From Whalleya microplaca (Eukaryota; Ascomycota; Sordariomycetes; Xylariales; Xylariaceae): a stretch of DNA of 64,000 bases. Below the pieces are notes generated by a model that saw only the letters and a list, made by a program, of their open reading frames with translations, was not told the origin of the DNA and did not search any database. The stretch's first letter is position 1, and each line of letters opens with the position of its first letter. The stretch lies in contig MU385732.1 in NCBI GenBank assembly GCA_022497155.1, positions 310,001 through 374,000 of the forward strand, read 5' to 3'. Of the stretch, positions 11,170 to 23,185 are shown piece after piece. The position numbers and the translations under genes are program-made.

Positions 11170-11575
11170 TCATACTGCCTCCTGGATCAGTGACACGTTA
11201 TCCCCCTTTAGCAGAATTTGTCCTACAGACTCGTTAGCTGGCCATTGCCACGTAATAGAAGAAGAAAGTGCATAAGTATATAACCATACCTAAGTTTCTC
11301 CTCGACTCATCTGGGCTCGTCTTCGTAGCTAGGTGAACCTCGACCGCATCATCAATGACAAGATTCATAAATTCGTCGAATCCCTAAACGCGAAGATTTT
11401 AGCATTGGATATATATACCGATGCAGACTATGCATACCCTGATCTTTCCCTCAATGCGAATTGCCAACTGCTCATATAACCAGATCTTGACGGTCGCGTG
11501 GGTTTGCAGCAGCTTGAAGATGAAGTTGATCGGAGGGAGCAGGACCTTGCGTCCACCACCGCCACGGCCAGTCAT
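11170..11575 (-). CDS. SME1: Small nuclear ribonucleoprotein E (SmE)
   Basis: Three exons on the minus strand, 11575..11438, 11383..11290 and 11222..11170, encode 94 residues, close to the 92 of human SmE. Introns of 54 and 67 nt have GTATGC/GTATGG donors and TAG acceptors. Exon 1 reads MTGRGGGGRKVLLPPINFIF and continues with LYEQLAIRIEGKIR (Sm1 motif). Exon 2 reads GFDEFMNLVIDDAVEV, the conserved Sm core, and exon 3 ends ILLKGDNVSLIQEAV (Sm2 motif). SmE is one of seven proteins in the ring around U1, U2, U4 and U5 snRNAs, needed for snRNP assembly and splicing. A longer open frame reads upstream of the ATG, but CAAAATGACT is a good start context and matches the usual SmE N-terminus. Confidence 0.95.
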
Positions 11576-12376
11576 TTTGTTTGGAGTGTTTTGCACCGAG
11601 AATGTCGTGGAATAGGTGTCCAGAAAAGGAAGAAGCTCGGTTTGTTGGGGTGGTAGTAGGATGGAGGACCGGAGCAGGGGAGGGGTCGGCGACGGCGGCG
11701 TAGTAAGACTTGACTTGAGAGGTTGAATGTTATCACAAAAACATCCAGTAACTTGGCGGCGAGGCGAAGAAGGCTGAAGCCCACACAACCTTGCAAGCAG
11801 CTAACTTCCTAGGTAGCTAGGTGGAGTTACCTTAGGTAAGCAGCTAAGTAAAAAAGAAACAATGGGGCCAAGGGTACTTAGGTACATACCTAGGGAGCTT
11901 TGGTCAGCCACATCTACCCCGCCACAATCACCCCGCCAAAGGCGCAACATATGTACAAAGTGTGTATGCGCCACACTCACCGCAATCTGGTGGATGAATG
12001 AGCTCCAGTCGGGCAGTCCCCTTCACATAGCAACCGGCAAGTGGTGATTTGATACTTCCGTTATTTTTCTCGGCCCCTCCCTCTCTCATAATCTCATAAT
12101 CTCTAAAGTTCGCTAAGTTCACTAGGTTAAAGCCTTCTTCTTGCCTTCAGACAGGAACCTAGGTAGATGCCTTGTTCCTCGCTTCTACATTCCTAGGTTC
12201 TGTGTATCATCTTGGTGCATCATCATTATTCCACCTTTCTGCACCTTTCAACACCTCCCAACACCTCCTCTACAAACCTTGCGATCGCTTCGATTCGGCG
12301 GCGACCGCTGCTACTCTTCACACCTGCGTGCCCACCCCCCACAGCTGTTGATCCGATTGATAACGACTTGCGCACC
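11576..12376. promoter_or_regulatory. Divergent promoter region of SmE and MTR10-type genes, with CCTAGGTA words
   Basis: An 801-bp spacer between two divergent start codons. It holds many copies of a near-palindromic word (CTTCCTAGGTAGCTAGGTGG at 11806, ACATACCTAGGGAGC at 11884, GGAACCTAGGTAGATGCC at 12154, ATTCCTAGGTTC at 12190). Long pyrimidine-rich tracts precede the MTR10 start. No coding frame is supported. The regulatory role is inferred from position and recurrence. Confidence 0.45.
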
Positions 12377-15300
12377 ATGGCTACGAATGGGGCGCAACAG
12401 GCCTTCGCCCCCGAGGAGGTGCTTCAGGCTATGTTGACCATGCGGGGTGGGGACTCTGACAAGAAGAAGAAGGCCCATGAGTATCTCGAGAGCTTCCAGA
12501 AGTCGGTCAGTATATATATATATATATACATATCTATCTATTGTTGGATGGCATGATTGCCTGGAGCGCTGGGTACTAACGCTATACAAAGACGGGCGCC
12601 TGGCCTACGACGATCGCGATACTCCAATCCGATGCCGAACCCGACGTCAAGCTATTTGCCGCCACAACACTGAGAGGAAAGGTCAGTCTCCGCAAGCGCT
12701 CGTGTGATGGATAACCCAGGATTTCGCTGACGAGAGCAACACCTAAATCAGATTACATACGATCTCTCCACCCAAGTACCTCCCGAGGAACTTCTCGCCG
12801 TGCGAACCCAACTATTGGCTCTATTGAAGCGGTTTGCGCCCGGGCCCAAGCCCATAAGAGTCCAGCTATGCGTGTGTCTGGCTATTCTGGCTATACAAAT
12901 AAAGGAGTGGAAAGATGTCCTGCCCGTTGTGGTATCGGCCCTTGGCAATGATGTCGAAAGCCATGCCTGCATATTGGACTTCCTCAGGGTCCTCCCGGAG
13001 GAGGTCACCGAGGGTCGAAAAATCACCTTGACAGTACGTAGATCGAGACATAGCAGCGCGACCTCTGCCTTTCTATCGTCCGGCGCCGTTCCGTGGTGGT
13101 ATCGATATTGTTGGACCGCAGTCTAACTGGTCATCGTTTAGGAAGAAGAACTTACCCAGAGGACCACCGAGCTTCTGGGGGACAATGCGCCACAAGTGGT
13201 ACAGCTCCTAATGAACTATGCACATTCCTCGCGTAAGTCGATCTATCTAGCATTTCTATCTGGACTACCACTGACTTGCTCAATATAGCGGCTGCCGCCA
13301 CTAATCCTCAGCTGCTCGAATGCATAACATCTTGGCTCCGCGAGGTCCCTGTTAGTGAGATCGTCAAATCGCCCTTACTGCATATCATCTTCAACGCATT
13401 AGAGAGCGATGCGTCCTTCCAAGCAGCCGCCGATTGCGTTTCGACGATGGTCAGGGAAACAAGAGAGGTAGATGATAACGTCGAAACCATCCAGGCACTT
13501 TTGCCGAGGGTACTTGCTTTACAACCGAAGATCCAGAAGATGGTAGATGAGGAAGATGTTGAGTCCTACAAGTCTCTAACCAGGGTACTTGCCGATGCAG
13601 GTGTCTCGTGGGTTGTCGCCATCGCTCGCGAGACTACCCATTTCAGGCCCTTGGTGGACGCTATCCTCGAGTGCGCCGCCAGAGACAAAGATCGGGAGGT
13701 CATCGAATACACTTTCGAATTCTGGTACGAACTTAAGCAGTATCTTGTTCTAGAGCGATACATACAGGCACGTATGGAACTGCTGGATGTTTATTCCAAG
13801 CTGGTTGACATACTCCTGAAACATCTCGAATACCCCGAGTCCGAATCCGGTAACGAAAAAGACTTGTTCGACGGAGATAGGGAGGCAGAGGAGAAGTTCC
13901 GTGAATTTCGACACCACATGGGTGATACCCTCAAGGACTGTTGCGAGGTTATGGGGGTGACCGAGTGTCTGACCAAGGTGCTTGATGCCATCAAGATCTG
14001 GATGCAAAAGTACGCAAGTATGGCGAATGGCGCTTCGGTCCCCCATTGGCAACAACTGGAAGCGCCACTATTCTCTATGAGAGCTATGGGGCGCATGGTT
14101 GACAAGGACGAGAGTATTGTGTTACCACAGCTCATGCCTCTTCTAGTCCAGATGCCAACACATGAGAAGTTGCGGTTTGCGACAATCATGGTTTTGGGCA
14201 GATACACAGAATGGACGGCTGCCCACCCGGAATTTCTCAGTCCCCAGTTCAACTACATTGTCACTTCGTTCGATACGGGTTCTAAGGAGATCGTCCGGGC
14301 GGCCGCCATGGCTATGAAGTTCTTCTGTACCGACTGCAAGCATCTCTTGAGCGAGCAGGTCGTACAGCTGCAACAATTCTATGATCAGATCCTGGATAAA
14401 CTTCCCGAAGTCAGCCAAGAAGAGATCACTGAGGGCGTCGCGAACGTCGTTTCCGTGCAGCCGAAAGATGAAATATACAAGCTCCTGAAGCTGTTCTGTG
14501 ACCCTCTGGTTCAGAGACTAATGGCGAAGGCGAATAACGCAACAGACGACGACGGGAAGCTGGCGGTTGCTGATCATTTACAATTGATTACCATATTTGT
14601 CCAAAGTGTGGTGGTCCTCCCACCTGTGGAGGCCGGCCAGGAGGATCCTGCCGTCAAGTATTGGCAGGAGGTATTCCCCATCTTAGCTAAGATCCTGGAG
14701 AGCTTCATTAGCTTTGCGCCCATCTGCGAGAGAGTTTGCCGATGTTGGAGACTGACGGTCATTTCACATAGGGGAGCCATGGCGCCGATTCTCCCAGAGA
14801 TGGCAAACAAATTAGCAAGTGGGTTCGCTGCATCGAGACAGGGCTGTTTCTTATGGGTCACGGGAGCTATTCTACGGGAGTTCTCAGATGATAGAGAACA
14901 CGTGGATCAAGCCATGACCGAGCATATTTACGTCTTCTTTGAGGCTCAAGCGACGAATGTCCTGAGGTTCCTTAGTGAACTGTCACCACAGGAGTTACCT
15001 GATGTCACCGAGGACTTCTTCCGACTCGTTGTGGACGGGCTCCTATACTACCCTCAGAGGTTCATCCACTCGCCTATCTTCCCTACCGTATTCGAGGCCG
15101 CCATCTCCGTGCTCGTCCTGGAGCAGCGGGAGCCGTTATCCGCGACCCTCCATTACATCCGCGACGTCCTGTCCTGGGGCGCCCGGTACTCGCCAGCGTC
15201 CTACGAACACCTCTCGACCTCCGACACGGAGGAGCTGCGACGGACCGTGAAACAACTCATACTAACCCAAGGCGAGATGCTAGTTAAGCGCGTGCTCGCG

Positions 15301-15621
15301 GGCATGATGATCACGTTCCCGCGGGACTGCTTCGCGGACGGCAGCGGCGCGCTGCTGACGCTGTTCGAGATCTTCCCGGACCAGACGGTGAGCTGGGTGG
15401 ACCAGACGCTGCGGCTGCTGCCGCCGGGCACGGTCACGGCGGCCGAGGTCGACCGCGTGATGACGAAGATCAAGGACAAGCTCGGCGCCGACGACACGGG
15501 CGACATCCGCCAGATCCGCTCCATCCTGCAGGACTTCACGAACACGTACCGGAGGCGGTACGTCGCGCCCCGGGACGGGCTGGGCCAGCTGGAGGGGTCG
15601 AGGTTCCGGTTTGTGGGTTAG
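12377..15621 (+). CDS. MTR10: Importin-beta family nuclear import receptor, Mtr10/transportin-3 type
   Basis: Five exons, 12377..12505, 12592..12681, 12752..13033, 13142..13232 and 13289..15621, give 974 residues, matching the roughly 970 of yeast Mtr10. All junctions keep phase. The N-terminus (FAPEEVLQAMLTMRGGDSDK, then AHEYLESFQKSTGAWPTTIA) is the importin-beta-like first HEAT repeat, followed by the exportin-1/importin-like block ECITSWLREVPV and HEAT repeats to the end. Mtr10/TNPO3 carries SR-type mRNA-binding proteins (yeast Npl3) into the nucleus and takes part in tRNA traffic. The start ATG has CACC before it. An AT dinucleotide run sits just inside intron 1. Confidence 0.93.
12511..12527. 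repeat. (TA)n run in intron 1 of the MTR10-type gene
   Basis: A short TATATATA tract immediately after the GTCAGT donor of the first intron. Confidence 0.85.
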
Positions 15622-17810
15622 TGAGTGAACATAATCGGTTCTACGTTGATCACCTCGGATCAGCTCAAATGTGGGTTTAAAGGAGCTAGTCATGGGGAGG
15701 TTAATGGAGTTGTTTGTCTGTCTGGCTGTCTGTGATACCGTGCTTAGAACTGCTTAACATAACATTACGGCTATTGCTACCAAGAAAGAACACTAGGGAT
15801 AGAAGAGCTTGTTGGCTTTGTTGGCTGGGCAGGCGTGGGCGTGGGGCGTGGGCGTGGTGGAGTAAGTAGAAAGTTGTGGCGTGAATGGGATGGGATGGGA
15901 TGGATGGGTGGATGAATGATATGGGATGCGAAAAAATGTGTGGGTTTGATATACCTTACCTACTAGGTACCTACCTACCCACCAAGTTAAAGTCTACAAC
16001 AGAGACAGACAGGGAGACAGTTACAGACATGCAGACAGAACAGAACATAACAGACTCGAGAGATAAGGGGGGAGAGGGGGGGGATATCTCGCCAGAGATA
16101 TTTGTGCCTGGGAGATTGAATTGTACATATTGGGCTGCTCCGAGTTGTTCTTATAAGCAAGCAAGAGAGAAAGATTGAGTTCAGAAGATAACCTGGAAGA
16201 CACCTCCTTTTTCTTAGGGGGGAAGCGAGGAGTTTGGGAGTACTTTGTGATATGTGACTTTTAGTTGAAGGTAGGTTATGTATCAGCCCTATAGTTGTAG
16301 CTCAGGAGAGTGGGCATGTAGGTTGTATGGTACTTATCGCCTTGATTCTAGGCCCTCGTGGTTTTCTGGTATAAACCTGGGCGTTGGGTACTTCTCCAAC
16401 ACCATTGCTGGCCAATCCTATCCTATTATATCATCGTAGCCTAGCCACGATCTTCCACGCCTATCCTCTTTTGCGCGATATTGCGATGCTCTTCTGGAGG
16501 TTGCAATCGTTATTGCCTAGTTTACTATCTTCCTATCATACATTAAGGCTATAGTCATATGATATCAGAAGCTGTATAGTTATAAGTGGAAAGGAGAAAG
16601 GGCAAAGAAAGGGGGCAATGCAAGTAGTCTCCCCATATACGCGTAGGTGTGCGTTGTAGTTGGATCTTGGAGGAAAAGGGGGGATCAACGCTAGGTCCAG
16701 GAACCCTGCGGTCGAGAGCATTACCATGAAGATAGAGCACGCGGAAGAGGGGTTAGGGATATCGCTGTGTATATCATAGGGGTCGTCAAGTACTACCGAG
16801 TTACATCTCTTGGACGAGGATATACTGTACTGCGCGTTGGGGAAAACTGTTTTCGGCTACGATGTAGAGTTCGCATATCCTGTGGTCCTTGTTGGCGTTC
16901 TCTTCGCTTGATACTAACGGTTTTTATGAGCCTATACCCCAGGAAACCCCCTTTTGGGTCTGGAGTGAGCTGGTTGGTTGATAAACAGGGCTCATCGGCC
17001 TCGCTGCTTGTATACGATATGAGACACTCATTGTTTCTTGAGTGAGCTCTGAAGAAATGTCATCGTTGATGCTGATGCTGAATAAGATAGAAATGAGATT
17101 CTGTATACGTCCTTGGAAGAGTGCTTTGCGTTGGATGGTTTGTTATATTTCCGATTGACTGTGTCTTTGACTTCTGTGAATATGTGAAGGGCGTCGTGGT
17201 TTAGTACTCCTGCTTTCAAGAACAACTTGGAGAGGGAGATAGTAAGAAGTGTCCAAGCTACCATTTCAGTATAAGAGAGGCTGAGGGACAACAGATCCTT
17301 GGCGGATATGGGAACACGAAAATACGAGATATTATCCATATCCGTGTGACTAGGTTGCTATTATTGCAGCGGATTCCTTTCAGTATTAACATAGGCAAAG
17401 GAATTTGATACATTTATATCTTGTATTAAGTTTAAGTACACACCACAGTCTTCCTCTTATAATGTCCGAAGGTATAGCCACGTCGATGGCACCCTAGCAG
17501 TTGAGTATATTCTTTAGGGCCGCCTGAAAATATACCATACCAGCAACCATAGCCTTTCTTCGTTCCCGTTCAACAAAACATTCCGTAGCTTAAGGGACTA
17601 TTAATGAGGAGCTTATACCACCTTCTACTTAGGAAGTTGGGCGAGATTCACACAGATGGTCTCTAAGGAGATAAAATGCGATTTAGTTTCCCTGGTCTAA
17701 CGTCTGTGCCCGGGAAAACATAAAGATGGTTTAATTAGTATTCCTTGCCCAGGGCCTTCGGAAGCCCTGACATCTCTGTATCAGCAATCTGATAAGGAAA
17801 GGCACCATAA
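15622..17810. other. Intergenic, tandem-like G-rich and CAGA-rich stretches, no gene seen
   Basis: Space between the convergent importin and Nudix genes. It includes GGGCGT repeats near 15832-15858, GGGAT repeats near 15888-15906, a CTAGGTACCTACCTAC block at 15963 and CAGACAG-rich sequence at 16003-16045. Short frames (for example 16767-17045 and 17028-17339) have no recognisable signature or splice partner. Confidence 0.55.
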
Positions 17811-18846
17811 TCAAGCGGCGGACGTAGGTATCGAAAAGGGCCGGTGTAGTCGAGTGAGAATCTCAAGATAATCCGGTTCATTGTCCTCAGTGATGATCCC
17901 ATGTCGGATGAAGAAGTCAATCATGACCGAAGCACAATTGGTCTTGAACTCGCCCCGAAACAAAGCCGCCTTGACCTGATCCACGTCCCAGAGATAGAAC
18001 GCCTCGACCTCGTCATCGTGCGGCTTGGGAACGACATCTTCTCCGACTTCGAGATCGTACACGTACAAGATATCCGGGACCATCAGCTCGAGCTCACCTC
18101 CCGAAGTCTTCTCGCTCTTGCATATGTACGTGACGGCGCCGCAGGGTACCGCATGCTCCCGAACGAACGACTCGGGCAGCGACGCCTCCTCGTCTGCCTC
18201 GTGGATGATGCACTCGAAGGGCGATTCCTCCGCCCTGACGCCACCCGCGACGGTCGTATCGAGCTTGCCCGGCCACGTGAAGAGATGCGCACTGCGGCGC
18301 GGCACCCAGATCTTCAAGCCCGTGGATGTACGCGTATACACCGTCATATGCGCGCCACGGCAAGCGATGCCGAATAAACCCGCAGCGGCCCTGCGCAGCT
18401 TCACAGTAGGGTACCTAGCCCCCAGAACCCTGAAGTCCTCGTTCCGCGGCCTCGCCAGCGTCGCGAACACGCCGGCGTCCGTGGCAGCCTGCACAACGTT
18501 CGCCAGGGCAGCGTTGCAGGCGCGCGCGGTGTCCCGCCCGTCCGAGCTATCGAGCAGCTGGACGGACCGAGGCCGCGCCGCGGGCTCGCTTACGGCGAAG
18601 TCCGCCGTCCAGGGCATCTTGGCCACGGTGGAGGGGAGCAGGTAGCCATGCGGACGCGGGTCGCCGGGGAGAAGGAACTGGTAGAACACTGGGTCCGGGG
18701 CCTCGGCGTACGGCGTCCGGGCTACGTCTATATAGGGGAAACTGGGGACTTCATGAGCGCGGGACACGGATGATAGGTAGGGGGAGTACAACTCACTTGT
18801 CGCAGGCTTTAACTAGATCTAGGTAGGTCCTTGGTAATGATGACAT
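17811..18846 (-). CDS. DUF4743/Nudix hydrolase (Tnr3-like thiamine-pyrophosphokinase-related)
   Basis: Two exons on the minus strand, 18846..18797 and 18741..17811, encode 326 residues. Exon 1 (MSSLPRTYLDLVKACDN) joins FPYIDVARTPY across a 55-nt GTGAGT...CAG intron. Residues about 20-150 are the DUF4743 region (DPRPHGYLLPSTVAKMPW). The Nudix box follows as GGVRAEESPFE plus CIIHEADEEASLPE, carrying the metal-binding E-x-x-E-E pattern. Related fungal proteins include the Nudix half of S. pombe Tnr3. This family can hydrolyse damaged thiamine pyrophosphate forms (oxo- and oxy-thiamine diphosphates). There is no thiamine pyrophosphokinase domain here, so it is the stand-alone form. The substrate is inferred from the family. 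Confidence 0.88.
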
Positions 18847-20299
18847 CGTGGTGTTTCTCGTGGGTAGTATGGTGCCCAATGAGCGGTGTTGAGCGGTGTT
18901 AGGCTGACCCGCTTCTAGTGAATGGAGGTAGATTTGCGGTTTGTAGCTATGTTATACGTGGTATCCAAACTTGCAGCAGTTCGGTAGAATAGTCAGGTCG
19001 TTGTGAGTCACTCGGCAAGATATAACAGTGTCCACAGCGGTTATAAGTGGCGTCTATACTCCAAATTTGCTCAGACTCAATCATCGGTGTGAACTCAGAC
19101 ACTGATAACTTTATAACGAGGCCCATAAACGGTAATGTATACTCTTTCATATGTGGGACGAGGGCGTCTCGAAATGTCATTGGTTGAGATATCAGGATTC
19201 AATTGGGATTCTTAGTGGTCATGAGATGGTGACACTTGCCGGCATTGTGCGTAAAGACTTGTTGTACATGCGATACCTACTAATAAGCTACCATAAAGGA
19301 TGTATTCTCAAGCTGACGGACTGTGTCAGGCCGAAGGAAATGACCGTTATCAGCGCCAGTTACCTTATATGGTTCCTCGACGTATGTTAGGGTATGTTGT
19401 CGAAAGCTCACCAAAACGTAGATACTCCCTCAAACTAATCGCAAGCGAATTCACACTGCCACCTGACATTTTGTCGGTTCAATTCGCCAACTTGTCCCTG
19501 GAGGCATGGAATTACCTATACTCGAGAATTGCGTAGACAAGGCAGGGAAGTGACTTCGACAATCTATCAAGAGAGGTATTACCCATTGTGTTTGGTATAG
19601 AATAATGGGATTGGTTAGATACGGAGGGTTGAAGCCCTGATATGACACGGGGTAATTGTCGAGGAATCCTTCTTCCTTATCAAAATTGATTATTCCGTGA
19701 ATTTGCCGCAGGGAAACGAACTATTCAGGTATGTATGTAGCTATGTACTGTGCAAACTATGTTAGGTGTACATACGTACTGGTTAGACGCATCGAAGCGT
19801 GAACTATTATTTTACGAGGGGCTGGAGGGGTAGCTACCTGCCTGCCAGCCAAAATTCGATTGTATGGCGCTATGACCACCTCATACTACCACTATGAATC
19901 AACCCATTACGCCACTAGTGGAGCTGCAGCAAATCTGGAATCGCCCTGCCCCGCTTGATTCGATTCGCCTACCCGCCAGCCCGCCGCTTATAGCTTTTTT
20001 GACCCCTCCACCCTTCCCTTCCCAACTCTGCCCTGACAAATTTTCCTTCTCTCAAGCACGAACAGCTGGGCAGGTGGTTGCTTGCGACTCTGCTTATTTC
20101 GACTGATTAGCACCATTTCCACCAATTTTTCTCGTCTTCTGAGAGTTTTCGCAAGCTATCCGATTCTCTCTTGAAGAGATCACTGGTGATATATCGACTA
20201 CGAAGTGCCTCAGGACACTTCCACCGATTAACATCACCCCGCTTCCTTCAGCCATCACCACTGAATTCCTCCTAGAATTTTCAGTTCAATACCGCCAAG
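18847..20299. other. Divergent spacer upstream of the Nudix and eEF2 genes
   Basis: No coding frame with a recognisable product. The last 300 bp before eEF2 are pyrimidine-rich (for example TTTTCCTTCTCTC near 20040 and CCGATTCTCTCTTG near 20160), the usual look of a strong fungal ribosomal or translation-factor promoter and 5' leader. Confidence 0.5.
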
Positions 20300-23185
20300 A
20301 TGGTCAAGTGAGTAGTACACCATTCCTCAGTCCTCGTCTTGTCTCCTATGCCGTCGTCGCTATGGAAGAAGGGACTCTATATCTATATATGCTCGATGAC
20401 AATATTTTTATTTTTATTTCCCTATTTAACCTTACGTTCTATTATCATGATGGTGATGCCCGAGTCACCCCACTCGGAGTTAAGGCCCGCTACGTCCATC
20501 TGGCGCAGTTGCTAATATGCGCACACCAATAGCTTCACGATCGATGAGATCCGGACGCTTATGGACAAGCCCACCAATGTCCGTAACATGTCCGTTATTG
20601 CCCATGTCGACCATGGCAAGTCTACCCTGACGGACTCTCTCTTGGCCAAGGCCGGTATCATCTCCACTGCAAAGGCTGGTGATGCCCGAGCTACGGATAC
20701 GAGACAGGACGAGAAGGATCGTGGTATTACGATCAAGTCTACTGCCATCTCCTTGTATGGCAACCTACCCAATGAAGAGGATATTAAGGACATCGTCGGA
20801 CAGAAGACGGACGGACGGGATTTCTTGATCAACCTGATCGACTCGCCAGGTCACGTCGATTTCTCCTCTGAAGTCACTGCTGCCCTCCGTGTCACCGATG
20901 GTGCTCTCGTCGTCGTCGACACCATTGAGGGTGTCTGTGTCCAGACTGAGACTGTCTTGCGACAGGCTCTTTCTGAGCGCATCAAGCCTGTCGTGGTCAT
21001 CAACAAGGTCGATCGCGCCCTACTTGAGCTGCAGGTCTCCAAGGAGGACTTGTACCAGTCCTTCTCGAGAACCATCGAGTCTGTGAACGTCGTCATCTCC
21101 ACCTACCTTGACAAGAGCATGGGTGATCTCCAGGTTTACCCCGAGAAGGGAACTGTTGCTTTCGGTTCCGGTCTCCACGGCTGGGCTTTCACCATCCGAC
21201 AATTCGCCGTCCGATATGCCAAGAAGTTTGGCGTTGACCGAAACAAGATGATGGAGCGTCTATGGGTGAGTAGTAAATCTCTGGAATTACTACCTGTCGT
21301 GTATTATGCAAGTTGCTGATAATCATATCCAGGGCGACAACTATTTCAACACCGCCACCAAGAAGTGGACCAACAAGGGCGTCCATGATGGCAAGCAGCT
21401 TGAGCGCGCTTTCAACCAGTTCATCCTGGATCCCATCTTCAAGATTTTCTCCGCAGTCATGAACTTCAAGAAAGATGAGGTCACCCAACTGCTTTCCAAG
21501 CTTGACCTCAAGCTACCGACCGAGGACAAAGACAAGGAGGGCAAGCAACTACTAAAGGCCGTCTTGAGAACATTCTTGCCCGCTGCCGACTCGCTGCTGG
21601 AAATGATGATTCTCCACTTGCCGTCTCCCGTCACCGCGCAGAAGTACCGTGTCGAGTCTCTATACGAGGGTCCCCTTGATGACGAAGCTGCCATTGGTAT
21701 CCGTGACTGTGACCCTAAGGGTCCCCTCATGTTGTACGTGTCTAAGATGGTGCCGACCTCTGATAAGGGTCGTTTCTATGCCTTCGGTCGTGTGTTCTCC
21801 GGTACCGTGCGCTCTGGTCTGAAAGTGCGAATCCAGGGTCCCAACTACACCCCTGGCAAGAAGGAGGACCTGTTCGTCAAGGCTATCCAGCGTACCGTTC
21901 TGATGATGGGTGGCAAAGTCGACCCTATTGATGATATGCCTGCTGGTAACATCGTTGGTCTGGTTGGTATCGATCAGTTCCTGCTCAAGTCTGGTACCCT
22001 CACCACTCTCGAGACGGCGCACAACCTCAAGGTCATGAAGTTCTCAGTGTCCCCTGTCGTCCAGCGATCCGTCCAGGTCAAGAACGCTCAGGACTTGCCG
22101 AAACTGGTCGAAGGTCTGAAGCGTCTCTCCAAGTCCGACCCTTGTGTCCTGACTACGACATCTGAGTCTGGTGAGCACGTCGTAGCCGGTGCCGGTGAGT
22201 TGCATCTAGAGATCTGCTTGAATGATCTCGAGCAGGACCACGCCGGTGTTCCTCTCATCTTCTCCGACCCCGTCGTCCAGTACCGAGAGACCGTTGCTGG
22301 CAAGTCAAGCATAACTGCCCTCTCCAAATCCCCCAACAAGCACAATCGTCTGTACATGGTTGCCGAACCTATTGACGAGGAGCTTGCCAAGACCATCGAG
22401 GAGGGTAAGATCGGACCCCGTGATGATTTCAAGGCTCGTGCCCGTATCTTGGCCGACGACTTCGGTTGGGATGTTACTGATGCCCGAAAGATTTGGTGCT
22501 TCGGTCCTGACACCGTCGGTGCCAACCTTCTGGTTGATCAGACCAAGGCTGTGCAGTACCTGAACGAAATCAAGGATTCGGTTGTCTCTGGTTTCCAATG
22601 GGCATCCCGTGAAGGACCAGTCGCTGAAGAGCCTATGCGAGCCACGCGATTCAACGTCCTTGATGTCACACTCCACGCTGATGCTATTCACCGTGGTGGT
22701 GGTCAGATCATCCCGACTGCCAGACGCGTCTTGTACGCTGCTGCTCTGCTTGCCGATCCTGCTCTCATGGAACCTGTATTCATGGTTGAGATCCAGGTGC
22801 CCGAGAACGCCATGGGTGGTGTCTACGGAGTCCTGACCCGAAGAAGAGGACACGTCTTCAACGAGGAGCAACGCCCCGGTACGCCTCTGTTCACCATCAA
22901 GGCTTACCTACCTGTCATGGAGTCTTTCGGCTTCAATGGTGACCTCAGACAAGCTACTGCCGGCCAGGCTTTCCCTACACTTGTCTTCGACCACTGGCAA
23001 CTCCTGCCTGGTGGCTCGCCCCTCGACAAGACCTCCAAGGTCGGACAGATTGTCGAGACCATGCGGAAGCGCAAGGGCCTCAAGGTCGAGGTCCCGGACG
23101 TCAGCAACGTAAGTCAAATCATGTCTATTCTACCGCCTGTTTATGATATACTAACGAGGGCAAACAGTACTACGACAAGCTGTAA
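20300..23185 (+). CDS. EFT2: Translation elongation factor 2 (eEF2)
   Basis: Four exons, 20300..20307, 20533..21265, 21333..23108 and 23168..23185, encode 844 residues, the normal fungal eEF2 length. Exon 1 is only 8 nt (ATGGTCAA), and the last exon is 18 nt encoding YYDKL. Motifs: P-loop AHVDHGKST at residues 26-34, switch region [38 protein letters not shown], and the domain IV tip loop [14 protein letters not shown], whose histidine (about 701) is the residue made into diphthamide. This GTPase moves tRNA and mRNA through the ribosome at each translocation step. Strongly biased codons (CGT/CGA, GGT, AAG, CTC) fit very high expression. Confidence 0.98.

Noticed and set aside
17028..17339. 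103-codon minus-strand frame
   Set aside because: No recognisable motif, no splice partner and no coding-like composition.
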